Of a DNA stretch of 64,000 nt, positions 43,248 through 55,035 are shown one piece after another. The stretch lies in the NCBI GenBank assembly GCA_963555705.1, contig OY743169.1, forward strand, positions 48,410,124-48,474,123, given 5' to 3'. How positions within the stretch are numbered: position 1 is the first letter of the stretch; each line of letters starts with the position of its first letter. Made by a program: the position numbers and the translations under genes. Source of the DNA: Ligustrum vulgare. Its lineage: Eukaryota; Streptophyta; Magnoliopsida; Lamiales; Oleaceae. Under the pieces are notes generated by a model. It saw only the letters and a list, made by a program, of their open reading frames with translations. It did no database searches and was not told the origin of the DNA.

Positions 43248-45769
43248 ATGGGGAGAGAGAGAACAACTGGTTCTTCTTCTTGCCCACATGATCTTGATTT
43301 GGGCACCAGGGCCCCTTTCCGGGCGCATAGAGAGGAGCTGGGGCTCTCAGAGGAGGAGATAGTCCAGGTCGAAGGTTGGGTGGACCTGGTAAATAAAATA
43401 TCAGGATATCATGTGGACCCTAATCCAAACCCAGATTTTTGGGAGAGCAGCGAGATCGCTACTGAAATCCTAGGAGTTGATTTGGCTGGGGCCTCGGAGA
43501 AATTCAGGATGCCAGAAGGGGTCCGTTTAGTGCACCCTACACCTTCTTGCCAGCCTTGAAGTCCTCCCCCAGGCCAAACGGCCATATGTTACGATGCTCT
43601 GTCCTACGGGATGAGGTTACATCTGCATCCCTTCTTCCGGGCCTTGCTTAGGAGCTATAACTTGTGCCCCTACCAGTTGGCACCCAACTTCTGGACACAG
43701 GCCGTGGGCACTTGGCTAGTGTGGCAAGAGGTCAATCCTGACCATCCCATCTCACTACACATTATTCATACTTTGTACACTCTGAAGAAATCGGTGAGAA
43801 GGGAGAGGGACGTGAGGTCAGATGTGAAAGACTGGTATTACTTGTCTCCTAGAGGCTCATATCCTCCAGTCATTACTGGCCAACCTACCTCTATAAAGAA
43901 CTGGAGGAACTAGTGGTTCTGGGTGGCTGGGGAGTGGCAGAGTTCTCCTGTGGACCCTAGTCCAGAAATTTCAGTTCCCCGAACTCTTTCCCTTCCTCGT
44001 GGGTCTTGTATTTGCTTTAGTGTCCTTAAGTGTCATGTGTCACTTGCTTTTTTATTTTCCATTCACCTTTCTTTACTGGTTCTTAACACGCTATCGATTT
44101 GTGACAGGGGACACTTTTGCCCGCCTACTCCCTGACGCAGATTTAGCGGCCGTTAGGCGCTTGTTCGCTTACAAGGGCACCTTTCAGAGGGTTATTCAAC
44201 AAATCAAATTATTTGTCAAACACGGTCTCATGCGAGCCATGGGTGAGTTTGTTTTGTTACTGCCTTTATATCTCATGTCCCTGTTGTTCATAGCCTCATT
44301 TTACTTCTTTTCTGGTTAGGTTCCAAAGAATTCCCGAAGATTTCTCTGAAGGGTCTCATGGCTAAAAAGATACCTCCAGCCCTTTGCCACGGCAATGACA
44401 TTGAGAAAAAGCAGAAAGCAGTGCTTGCTAATCTGCAAGTTGGGGTGGCCAAAGAGGTGTCGGAGGTTTCCACAGCCCAACTTCAGGGTCCTCTTACAGC
44501 ACTACTGCCACCACCCAACCTGTTGCCAGTGGGTCCCCAACAGCCCAGCATGGAAAGGGAGGCAGATCCTGCAAGAGGCATTGCCAAAGGGAAGGGAAAA
44601 GGTCGGATAGAGGCGGATCCAAGAGGGACAGGGAGACTAAGGATGGATCGGTGCCACCTTCCTTGCTCGAGGACATATCTGAGCATGCACCTGAGGAGGA
44701 GCCCGCCCCCTTGAAGAGGCTCAGAAGAGGTAAGGGCAAGGAGTCCACCTCTGCACCTCCGCCACCAATGATTGAAGACTTGGATGATGAGCCATCCGTG
44801 TCCCTCCCAGATCTGGCTTATGAGGTGACGCCTGAGGGGGCAGAAGAGCTGAAGCGCATTAAAGCCAGTGTTCTCCCCAGGGATGTTACCTTCAGCTCTA
44901 CTTTATTTGACTCCCCCGGTTCTCCTCCTACCAGGGCGGCCTTAATCATTGAGCAGTTTTGGACAAAGGGTTGGGCTGCCTTCTCCTCCAGTGCCACTCC
45001 ATCTCGGAAGCTACTTGCTGCCAAAGCCATGAACGCTAGAGCTCTAGCCCTCATTGACGAGGTAGAGTCCTTCGTGGAGGTAGCGCAACGGGACAAGAAG
45101 GACGCTGAGACTGCTCTCAGCCACGCGGACAACATGCTCAAGGAGATCAATGACCTCAAGGCTCAGCTGTCCATAGCCCGTAAATCTTCCTTAGAAGAGA
45201 GGGCTAATGCGAAGCACCTCCAGGAGGACAATGATAAACTGAAGCATGATCTCCGGTCCTCTGAATCAGACTTGGCGGCTCTGTGCAAAAAATTAGATGA
45301 TTCCAACCGAGCGCAGTCAATCACCTCTGAAGCTTTATCCGCAGCTAATGCAGCCAACTCTAAACTAGAGGCTGAGGTGGCAGCAGCCAACGAAAAATTG
45401 GAGAGAGAGGTGGAAGCCAGGAGTAAGGCAGAGGAGGACCTTGCCTCTTTGGAAAGGCATATGCAAATAATGATCACTGAGGTTCTGGACCAGACTGTCA
45501 CGACACGGGTGGAGAATGCTTTAAGTGTCAGAGTGTCTGAGGCTGTCCAGAACTTCAAAGACACTTTTGAAGAGACCCCAGAGTACGAGGCTATGCAGAG
45601 GGTTTTTGGGAACTTAGGGGTCAGGATGGTTTTGGGGGACGTGAAGGAAGCTTTTCCGACTTTGGACTTGTCCTCCATTGAAGCCTTGTACCCCGAGCCT
45701 CAATATGCTCCTGCGGATCCTCTGGATGCATCTGGCAAGGGCTCTTCAGAAGATGTCCCTCCGCAATAA
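43248..45769 (+). pseudogene. Antisense ORF of the Tat element (gypsy-type transposon protein), multi-exon, damaged
   Basis: It runs opposite to gag-pol. Parts: 43248-43556 opens MGRERTTGSSSCPHD. A second frame to about 43990 carries FFRALLRSYNLCPYQLAPNF and DVKDWYYL, recalling Pfam 'putative gypsy type transposon' (PF04195). An intron follows (about 43995-44106), then GDTFARLLPDADLAAVRRLF up to a GTGAGT donor near 44243. After an acceptor near 44319 comes GSKEFPKISLKGLM. The last long stretch (44651-45769) is acidic, then a coiled coil over 45060-45480. A frameshift near 43555 and a stop near 43912 break it. Such ORFs are known in Tat elements; their function is unknown, and DNA or capsid association is only speculation. 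Confidence 0.72.
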
Positions 45770-46784
45770 TCTTCTTCTGTATTTGCCTTATTGTTGGGTT
45801 TTTGTTTTGTTTTTTTTTGTGGCGCCAATGGCGCTTTATACTGTAAATGTAACATTTCAAATTGTAAATGCCTTGATTTTATGAATGAAATGACTTATTC
45901 ATATTTTGCCCAGTATTTTGGCAGCAACATTTCAAACTGTTTGAGCATGAATGTTTCCAAGCGCGGATGCCTTGTAATTGTAAATGTCTTGAATTGTATG
46001 ATAATTTATTCATATTTTGCCCGAACTTCCTGTTGATGGCGTGAACATTTTCAATCTATACGCAGTGGTCGTAGTATAAGTTCACAGGAGTCCTTCGTTT
46101 TTAACAAAGTTCATGCCTGGCGGAGGCGTGTGGTTTTGCAACCAAAATAATATAGGAACTTTTACGTTTATCCTTTACGCTTGTTTACACAGTACTTAGT
46201 ACACATATGTCTTGCAAACACTTTGCCTGAATATATGTATGAAAGTATCAAACACTTTGCGGAAACGTTTAACACTTCGCAAAAGAAAGCGCTCTGTATG
46301 TATGAACTAGCTTAATGCATCCACATTTGCTGATTAGATCTGATTTTGACCAACTTTTGGGTATTTTTCTTTTGTATTCTGTAGCTCTCGCATTTATGAA
46401 TTCATGTGGACTTCTATTGATGGTGTTTAACATTTTCGACCCTTATGCAGTGACCGTAGCGTAGGCTGATAAAAGTTCATCATTTTTAACAAATTTTATG
46501 CATGGCGGAGACTCGTGGTTTTGTAACCAAAATAGTTTAGGGGAATATTGTACCCATTGAGGAGGAATTTTATTTATTGAAAATAACGACGAAGGTGATC
46601 TGTGTTCCAAGGATTACATAGAGGTATCCCAGACAAGTCTTCAATCATGTATGTTCTAGGTACCACCTCGGCAGTTACTTTGTACGAACCTTCCCGTTAG
46701 GACCTAGAGTCCCTACTCCTGGCTCTTGGGTTGAGGGAAGAACCTTTTTGAGGACTAAGTCCCCAATATTAAAGTGCCGGCTCC
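45770..46784. other. Spacer between antisense ORF and integrase end
   Basis: Noncoding. It holds a diverged direct repeat: GATGGCGTGAACATTTTCAA...CAACCAAAATAATATAGG (46034-46153) recurs as GATGGTGTTTAACATTTTCG...TAACCAAAATAGTTTAGG (46419-46540). Confidence 0.6.
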
Positions 46785-47550
46785 TCACCCTTTTGTCGTA
46801 AAGCGAGACATTTTCTCATGGTACCTGGTCATTACTACTTGGGAATCATTCCGTTTTTTCATGAGGAAATCCAAATTAGCCCTCTGTGCTTCTTCGTTTC
46901 CTGCTTCGTCATAATGGGTTCGACGAAGAGAGGGGACCCCAATTTCCACTGGACAAACCGCCTCGGGTCCATATGTCAAGGAGAAGGGCGTTTCACCAGT
47001 TGTCGTGTGCGAGGTGGTCCGTAGTGCCCATAAGACTTGTGGAAGCTCATCCACCCATGCGCTTTTTTTAGATTCCATCTTTCTTTTCAAAGTGTTCTTT
47101 ATGGTTTTGTTCACAGCCTCGACTTGTCCGTTGGCTTGAGGGTGATGCGGAGATGAAAACAATTTCTTGATTCCCAGATCGTCGCACAGTTCATCTACAC
47201 TTTTGTTTTTGAACTGTTTCGCATTATCACTAACCAACGAGTAAGGTATTCCAGATGAACTTGGTAGTGTTGGCCTCGGTGATTCTCATCAGGGGTTCAG
47301 CCTCGACCCACTTAGTGAAGTAATCAATCGCTACTATTGCAAAATAATTATTTCCAGCACTCTTAGGCATAGGACCAATAATATCAACCCCCCACTTCGC
47401 GAAAGGCCAAGAGCTAGTCACCACAGTTAACTTGTGATGCGGCTGATGTGGTATGGTTGCATGTCTTTGACATTTATCGCACTTGCGTACGAAGTCGTGG
47501 GAGTCCTTTCGCATAGTAGGCCAAAAATATCCTGTTTAAGGGTTTTCCGA
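46785..47550 (-). pseudogene. Tat-type integrase
   Basis: Two overlapping frames. 47514-47230 has the zinc region CDKCQRHATIPHQP and the core DIIGPMPKS (first Asp) and AIDYFTKWVEAEPL. 47237-46785 has MVSDNAKQFKN (second Asp) and PQANGQVEAVNKTIK (Glu). A frameshift lies near 47235. No chromodomain follows, which fits Tat rather than chromovirus elements. Confidence 0.88.
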
Positions 47551-47597
47551 GCCAGCGATAACGCCCCGGCATGGTTGCCACATATGCCTTCATGGAT

Positions 47598-48254
47598 TTA
47601 TTTCATTACATACTGTCCTTCCTCTGGCCCCACACATCTCAGTAAAGGGGAGGTGTAACTTCGTTTATAAAGTAGGTCGTCCAAGAGTACGAAATTCGCA
47701 GGGTATTTTTGCAATTTCCGAGCTGCCTCTGGCTCGTTTGGCACTGTTTGATGCTTCAAATATGCGATCAGGGGATTCATCCAGGATCCCTCTTCTTCTA
47801 CTACCAAAATCTCCGGTCTTGGCTCAATGGAAGAAGTCAACATGCGCTCAACTGGGATTAGATTATGTAGCTTTGAATCACTGCTGCTTGCTAGTTTGGA
47901 GAAAGCATCGGCGTTGGAATTTTCTGTTTTGGGGATGTACTGTAACTCCATTTTTTCGAAGTGAACAGCCAAATCTCTTACTCTCTTTAAGTAAGCGACC
48001 ATAGAAGGTTCTTTGGCAGGAAATTGCCCTTTGAATTGACTCACAACGAGCTACGAATCGCTATTTGCTACTACGGACTTAATCTTCAAAGCTTTTGCAA
48101 GTCTTAGCCCAGCTAATAACGCCTCGTATTTAGAAACATTGTTTGAGGCTATGAATTCAAAGCGGATCGCACTGTGTAGTTTAAACCCCTCTGGGCTTAT
48201 TAGCAATATTCTCGCACCGGATCGTCCCTCAGCCAAGGACCCATCAACGAACAA
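47598..48254 (-). pseudogene. Second (archaeal-type) RNase H domain of the Tat element
   Basis: It opens MFVDGSLAEGRSGARILL, the first Asp of an RNase H fold, then ASNNVSKYEALLAGLRLA (Glu) and NSDS (Asp). A stop near 48050 is followed by VAYLKRVRDLAVHFEKMEL and TENSNADAFSKLAS (last Asp). The extra RNase H after the usual one is a recognised Tat/Ogre trait. Confidence 0.82.
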
Positions 48255-48257
48255 TTT

Positions 48258-49520
48258 TCACTCTCGGCTGTCATCTATGTTATCAACCATCTCGACCTCC
48301 GGTGGATGTGTGAATTTGACTACGAAGTCCGCCAACGCTTGACTCTTCAGAGAAGTCCGAGGCGCATAATGTAGGTCGAACTGGCTGATTTCTATCGCCC
48401 ATTTCAGTAACCTCCCAGATACATCTGGTTTTTGCAACACTTGTCTCATGGGAAAGTTGGTGAGCACGCGTATGGAGTGTGCCTGAAAGTAGGGACGAAG
48501 TTTGCGAGAGGCTGTGATTAACGTGAGAGCAAGTTTCTCCATATCTGGGTAGCGTATCTCGGCATCCAGCATGGCTTTGCTCACATAATATACTGGGAAC
48601 TGATTCCCATCCTCCTCTCTGACCAACACCGAGGTAACAGCCTCTTTGGATACAGCCAAATACAGGTAGAGAGGCTCGCCAGCCTTTGGCTTCGATAGCA
48701 ATGGGGGCCGTCCCAAAGATGCTTTCAGGTCGGCAAAAGCCTACTCACATTCCGGTGTCCAGTGAAATCGCTTTTCCCCCTTTAGAACCTTAAAAAATGG
48801 CAAGCATTTGTCAGTGGATTTGGAGACGAATCGATTCAAGGCCGCAATTCTCCTCGTTAAGCTTTGCACTTCTTTTGGATTTCGAGGCGATTGCATGTTT
48901 AACAAAGCATTGATTTTGTCGGGATTAGCTTCGATTCCCCTCTTATTCACAATGAATCCAAGAAATTTTCCAGATGCTACCCCAAAAGGACACTTCGCTG
49001 GGTTGAGCTTCATTCGATATTTCCTCAAAACATCGAAGGCCTCTAACAAATGGCGGATATGATCCGCGGCGACCATGCTTTTGACCAGCATGTCATCAAC
49101 ATATACCTCCATGGTGTTTCCTAATTATTCTGAAAATATGTGGTTTACCAGCCTCTAATAGGTAGCTCCCGCATTTTTCAAGACGAATGGCATAGCTTTG
49201 TAGCAATAGAGTCATCTATCTGTAATAAACGAAGTATGCTCCTCGTTCGATTCACACATGGGGATTTGATTGTACCCGGAGTAGGCATCTATGAAGCTTA
49301 GCAGCTCATGTCCCGCTGTGGAATCGACCAACTGATCGATCTGAGGCAGTGGAAAGCTGTCTTTGGGACATGCCTGGTTCAAGTTTGAAAAATCAATACA
49401 CACCCTCAGTTTCCCATTGTGTTTTGGTACCAAAAGAGGGTTTGATACCCACTTCGGATAGAGAGACTCTCTGATGAAGCCATTTTTCAATAGCTTTGTG
49501 ACCTCGTCTTTCAAGGCCTC
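48258..49520 (-). pseudogene. Tat-type reverse transcriptase and first RNase H
   Basis: RT fingers and palm: WVSNPLLVPKHNGKLRVCID (near 49455-49395), FSNLNQACPKDSFPLPQIDQ, then FIDAYSGYNQI. A stop-rich gap near 49205-49115 precedes YVDDMLVKS (near 49100) and the thumb. After a TAG near 48738, the RNase H-like part EPLYLYLAVSKEAVTSVLV and MLDAEIRYPDMEKLALTLI lies at 48716-48258. Every main block is present but in three frames. Confidence 0.88.
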
Positions 49521-52269
49521 ATACTTGTCAGAACTCATGGGCCTTCTCTTTTGCCTATGCCCAGGGCTTCGGGGATCCAGCTGGAGTCTGTGGCAGGCCT
49601 CTTTAGGATCGATCCCAACCATGTAACCATGCTTCCATGCAAATACATCGAGGTTTCCAAGTAAGAAGCTCTTCAATTGACCTTTGTATTCGATCTGTGA
49701 GTCCAATCCGATCTGTAATTCCTTGATTGGATCAATCGGGTCTACACCGAAGCATTCTAACCTTTCGACCGGGGTGGAGCAATTGTCACCAGCCATTCCT
49801 GGGTCTAGATCTGCCAAATCTTCTTCCAGTGTCATCGTAACATCCTTATTTCCAGAAGGCCCTTCACCCAATCTTTCAGGGTCTGGAGCAGCCTCGGCCA
49901 TGGCTACATCACCGATCATATTCAAGCTTCGATCTTGAAATTTTCGGATTGCATTTGTGTAACAGGCCCGCGATTCAGTTTGGCTCATACAAATGTATTT
50001 TGTATGCGTTGCAGCACCCAAGTCAACAACCAAGAATTCCATAGGGATTTTGGAGAGAGTTGGTGCTTGCCCTACTTCAGTCATAAGGTTTATGGATCCT
50101 CTGGGGGTTATGCTATCCCTCGTGAATCCATATATTGGATCCGGGACTGGAATAAGTGAAGTGCTGATCCCCATTTTTTCGAAAGTTAACCCGTAAATCA
50201 CATTTATCAAGGCACCATCATCCGTGACAACCCATTCCGAGCCACCACTACTCTGATAACCAATGCATCATTGTGTGGGAAGTGCACTCCAATGGCATCG
50301 TCTTGGGTGAATGTGATAGACTCTTTCCGAGGCATCCCAACAGGATGTAAATGGATATGGTAATTCACGTTGGCTGGCTGCTTGGCCTCTCTGATATACT
50401 TCTTTTGGGAGTTGTTTGTGCTCCCACCTGGGTGGGGGCCTCCCAGTATTGTATCGATTTCACGGATAGGGAGGTCGGTCACAGGCATAGGTGGTTCCCG
50501 TGTATCTTTAGCATGGGTCGAGGCGGTATCCTGGCCCTTGTTCCTGTCTCTTTGACGGTTGTCAATCCTCTCTTTAGTCGAGTTCTTCCACGGAGCTCTC
50601 CTATCAACTCTGTTGAACTTCTGGCCACCAGATTTTTGAGTTCTCCCCGTGTCGGGGGAGAAGTCACTTCCCCTTCTTCCCCGCGCCTTATGGTCAGCTA
50701 ACATGTGGATTTCCCTGCAATCTTCTATCGCGTGACCGTAATATCTGTGGTAGGCGCAATAAGCCCCAATCATGGGTTGTTTCTCACTTCGGCTACTTTC
50801 TATTCTCCCTTGAGCCGGGGGGGGGGGGGGGATTCTGGGAAGGAGTGTTGGAGTGCAAGTGGGGAATAGCTTCCATGATTTTTGCTGCATAGCTAGACCC
50901 TGTCCCCGGAAACGGACGCGGCGCTCCACCTCGGTTGCCACCGTTCCTATCCTTGTTTCCTCCTTTCTTGAGGTTTGCTTCATTGGAGTACCCAAGATTG
51001 TATCTCCCTTGAGGGTGGTTGTCTCTGACCCTAGCCATTTCTTCCGATACAATCTCCTCCTTCATCAGGTCTACTAGGGCATTGTAATCCCTCGGTTTCC
51101 TGCTTCGGACATCCCTCCAAAACATGCTCGTCATATCTAGGCCCCATTTCAAAGCGGAAAACATCTCTGCCTCAGTGATATTTTTGCAAATGTGCATCTC
51201 TTCAGTAAACCGAGCTAGGTAGCTTTTCAGAGATTCATCCCTTCCTTGCCTCAGATCCTGAAGGCGTTGGGGTGGGAGCTGGCCAGGCCTAGAGGAAACG
51301 AAGCCATTTTTAAAGCCCGTTTCCAGATCTCTCCAACTGTAGATGCTACCAGGAGGGAGTTTTTTGTACCATCGTATCGCACTACCCTCAAGGGTTAAAG
51401 CAAAAGCTTTGCATTTTAGTGCCGGGGTGGCTCCGGCTATTTCCATGCTGACGCGGTAATTTAACAGGTGATCGTCAGGGTCAACTCGGCCAGAGTATTT
51501 TGTTATTTCTGGCATTTCGAAGTCATGAGGAACCAGGCACCTACGGATGCCCTCCGTGAAGGGACTTATTTCCTCTTCGTCGTCCAGCTCATATGAGGGT
51601 AGTTCACTGTTCTCGTCATGACCGGAGTACATTGGGCCATGGTATTGGTCGTAGGGCACCAAAGCGTACTCCTGCATTGTTCCGACCCCATTGCCTGCCC
51701 CTAAATAACCCTCCTATCCGGCTGAAGATATTGCCAGATTTTGCGGGCGAGGCCTCCCTCTGTCTAGCTGGGAGTTGGTCTTGTTCTTTATGTGCTTCAT
51801 GCTCAGGGGCTTCCTCGTAGAAGGGCTCGGATTCCACCCCGGCATATGCCTGTGGATCTTGATAATAATACGAGGCAGTGGCCGCCTCGGATGGTGAGTA
51901 ATGTGGTTGTGGGTATTGCGGAGGCATCATGGGCTCATTCACGACATATCCTCTAGCCATGTAGGCATTCATCGCAGCAGTCTGTTCTATCTGCTGCTTC
52001 TGCATTTCCAGTATTTGGGCCGCCATGCGAGTCTTGTCTCGCAGCATGCGACAATTACGGTGTCGGCGTGGTGGGTTAGGTTGTGCCGCCCCCTCATTGG
52101 CATTCTCATGAGGCCCTTGAGGAACCTCCTCCTCACTTTGCTGGCCATTTCTTCCCCTACAGGGGTCAATATCGCCATCGCTTTCGTTCATGTTCAGAGA
52201 AATTTCTTGGCTTGGACTTCTATCTGAATGCTTCGAGCCTTTTTCAAGGTGAACAAACTTGTGTTTCAA
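49521..52269 (-). pseudogene. Tat-type gag and protease
   Basis: The leading part (52269-51616) is Pro/Tyr-rich with a predicted helical segment QILEMQKQQIEQTAAMNAY. After a frameshift near 51690 the Retrotrans_gag domain follows (51677-50800): PEITKYSGRVDPDDHLLNY, then SAIRWYKKLPPGSIYSWRDL. A run of 15 G (50817-50831) marks the next frame change. 51052-50207 has a zinc-like YCAYHRYYGHAIEDC. The protease is damaged: after a frameshift near 50210 it reads DDGALINVIYG where relatives have DDGSSVNILYG. Later text to 49521 is the protease-RT linker. Confidence 0.8.
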
Positions 52270-52495
52270 AGTTTTAAGCCTTTTTTAAGGTTGCTAAGCT
52301 TATATTTCAAAGTTATACACCTTTTTCAAGGTTACCCAACTTGTGTTTCAAAGTTTTCTACCTTTTTCAAGGTTACTAAACTTATATTTCAAAGTTATAT
52401 GCCTTTTTCAAGGTTACCCAACTTATGTTTCAAAGTTTTCTACCTTTTTCAAGGTTACCCAACTTATGTTTCAAAGTTTTCTACCTTTTTCAGGA
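52240..52495. repeat. 41-bp tandem repeat, six copies, in the Tat leader
   Basis: Units begin TTTTTCAAGGTTAC (first TTTTTCAAGGTGAA) and end TTTCTACC or TTATACACC. Two alternating subtypes (CCCAACTTGTG and CTAAACTTATA) imply amplification as an 82-bp dimer. It lies between primer site and gag. Confidence 0.93.
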
Positions 52496-52550
52496 TTTCC
52501 TTTCTATGTGTGGCTTTTCACCATGCGTTTTCGTGGTTAGCAGTATGGTT

Positions 52551-52567
52551 TCCCACAGACGGCGCCA
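52551..52567 (-). promoter_or_regulatory. Primer binding site of the Tat element
   Basis: The minus strand reads TGGCGCCGTCTGTGGGA, three bases from the 5' LTR. This sequence is common in Tat/Ogre elements and is usually assigned to a tRNA-Arg; the assignment is from memory. Confidence 0.8.
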
Positions 52568-52570
52568 AAG

Positions 52571-53263
52571 TGTTGACCACAAAATCCGGCTGGGTCTTGA
52601 ACCAACACGTCTCAGCTCCTTCCTCTTGAACACGTGGATCTCCTGTGCACTATGACAAACAATCAGCTTGTAAAGGGGGCCGAGGTGGCTCCCATTTGCA
52701 CTTCGATGCCAAAGTCAGAGGCCATGTTCAACAAATATAATTTGAGTGCGGGAAATATAAGTGCGTAAAAGAGAGAAAAGGGAGTGAGAGAAATATCTTT
52801 TTTTTAGAGTATGAAATTGCTAACCCCTTATACAGTGTGAAGAGTCCTCTATTTATAGACGAACTCGTTGCTTTAAATTGCGACGCGTGGAGAATTTTAC
52901 ACACGTGTCCACCCTAGCATTTGGATGAGAGAATCTTGCTTTTTGACTGTAATCATTGCTACTTTTCGTAGGGAATGGACGCATGTCACATCTTAGTAAA
53001 GGCTGGGTCACGTCTTAGTAAAGGTTGGGTCACATCTCTGACTCCATCTCTCTTCTGGTCATCGCCGTAGAGCGCCCCGGCTGAGTATAAAGCACATCGA
53101 CCAGACGTAAATTAGTTCGACTAAAGAAGTTCGCTTGACACACCACCTCGGCACCTGACCCAAGGTGATATTTTAGACCTTAGCCATGGGTCAAGGTCCA
53201 TTGGGCCTCTATTGGGCCCTTGATAGTGGATCACTGTACCTCTCTTTGGGCTTGGATTCAACA
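52571..53263 (-). repeat. 5' LTR of the Tat-type element
   Basis: 693 bp. On the minus strand it has a TATAAATA box (reverse complement at 52850-52857). Confidence 0.92.
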
Positions 53264-53698
53264 GGTTTAATTTAGAGTTTTCCATATAATTTGGTTAATT
53301 GATTGACTGCCACTATTTGATTTGTGAAAGAAGAAATTAGTGTAGTTATAAAAACTTAAATAACCTTGTCTCATGTTTTCTAGTTTAGTTTAATCACCTA
53401 GTGCTTGTTATTATTAGTTTACTTTGGATAATTAGTTTTAATTCTGGATTTTACATATTGTTTTCTATTTGCTTTAATTAACTAGTTTTTCATGTCGTCA
53501 TGTTTTAATTTTATGATAGTTAGTATACACCATCAAACCAACTTTTTATGTTACTTGACTTTTCTCTTAAAATGAAATCAATAATTTTAGTTACAAATCA
53601 ATCAATCCTCGTGGGTACGATAACCCGAACTTCTCTAATCCACTTTACTACTTGAACGCGAACCGTGCACTTGCGGTATACGATTTTAGCGAATAACA
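53264..53698 (-). repeat. Gypsy LTR, second half (split apparent solo LTR)
   Basis: It resumes after the target duplication GGTTT and ends CGATTTTAGCGAATAACA. On the minus strand this is the LTR start TGTTATTCGC...CCGCAAGTGCACGG, a familiar plant gypsy LTR opening. Confidence 0.7.
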
Positions 53699-53800
53699 AT
53701 CCCTTCACATTGGGGTGGGGGCCACAAAATTTGAATTTTATGGCCCCCACCCCAATGTGAGGGGATTGTCATTCACATTGTAGATGAGATTGTGAATGTA
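53696..53800 (+). mobile_element. Right part of the palindromic foldback MITE
   Basis: ACAATCCC then CACATTGGGGTGGGGGCCA, a short loop near 53733, and the inverse TGGCCCCCACCCCAATGTG, GGGGATTGTC, continuing into the complement of 40262-40299. With the LTR removed it is one near-perfect hairpin of about 145 bp. Confidence 0.8.
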
Positions 53801-54860
53801 GCATTGTTGTAAATAATTTGATAAGTATTGGGCAATAAGTAAAATATATTATGTTGCAGACACAAGTATTCAGAAAGCTCATAAATTACAAATCTATGAC
53901 GACCTAAACTTTTGAATATTCGGGTGTCCTAATTTCGTAGCTAAAATAAAACTTAATGTACTGAATTATTAAAAAAAAAAAAACTTGATTCAATAAGCAT
54001 TTTTCAACAACTTCAACAAAAAATTAGTTTGAATAAAATTCTATACTTGCTTGCTAGAAATACTATTTATTTTATTCGAATGAATATGCTAACTATCTCA
54101 GTTTTGATTGCCTCGCACCTTCAATTTTCTGAAAAAACTAACATAAAACAATGTGAGGTTGAAATCTAAATATGTATTCATAACATATACCAACGAAAAT
54201 CCTTGCACACATAGGGAGACATGAAAAAATGTAACCCATCATAGGCGGCATCAATCTAACATGTGTAGTGCTACTAAACTCCAAGTCCAATCTTACATAA
54301 CCCGAATAGATTCTTAAGAGTGTCATGACCATCGTATAAAGATTTCGTAAACATATAGAATTTACTTGTATATTTTGAGAGTGAATGAAGAATTAATGAA
54401 ACTTGAGGACTTCAAGCTTTGACTCATGTACAATGAAAGTTATGTATGAGAATGAGGTGTTGTGTAAATTTCTTGTAACTAATGTGCCTATTTATAATAC
54501 TCTAGGGATAGCTTTGTAGTTGAGTTTCAATTTGAATCAAACTCTAATATTTGAAGATAATATTCAATATAATCATTTATAATCAATTAAAATCATAATT
54601 TTATGTTAAGATGACTGAATGGGACGCATGACATCTTTTCATAGGTCAAGAAGATTATTATAATACAAAAAAGTAATTATTTAGTAATCTATCTTAAAGA
54701 AATATTACTTGTCATTTATCCACCATTCCAATTAAATCTTACTTGATAGTCATAGATAACCAAGATTTAAATTTCTATTTATGCCGACATTTTAAATGTA
54801 TAAAATATATATCTTAGTTAATCAATCAATTAATTAATTACTACAATGTAATATAATGTA

Positions 54861-54900
<40 letters not shown>

Positions 54901-55035
54901 TCTTATCAAGAGTCTAAAACGTGAAAAATTAATTGCACACCTCTATCTTCTAACCAATCACCAATTAGGTCTATAATTTGTGTAACTGCAAGTATCGAAA
55001 AAACGAGGTGTTACAATTTACCTTCCTAAAATAAT
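53801..55035. other. Stretch without recognisable gene
   Basis: AT-rich, with an (AT)n tract near 54868-54892. No coding or paired repeat supported. Confidence 0.5.

Larger units (their letters stand above)
41523..53263 (-). mobile_element. Ty3/gypsy retrotransposon, Tat-type, with antisense ORF
   Basis: 11,741 bp. LTRs of 692 and 693 bp (TGTTGACCAC ... GGATTCAACA) differ at roughly 35-40 positions, about 5 percent. A perfect target duplication GGTTT lies at 41518-41522 and 53264-53268. On the minus strand, in order: 5' LTR, primer site, a leader with a 41-bp tandem repeat, gag, protease, reverse transcriptase, RNase H, a second RNase H, integrase, then a region carrying an ORF on the opposite strand, then the 3' LTR. 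This order matches the Tat branch (Grande, Ogre, Retand relatives). Many frameshifts and stops show it is inactive. Confidence 0.9.

Noticed and set aside
43248..45769. Antisense ORF as an ordinary host gene
   Set aside because: It lies wholly within the LTR-bounded Tat element and matches the known antisense ORF position of that group.
52228..52655. Plus ORFs with repeating FQSF-PFSRL peptide
   Set aside because: Simply translations of the 41-bp tandem repeat.
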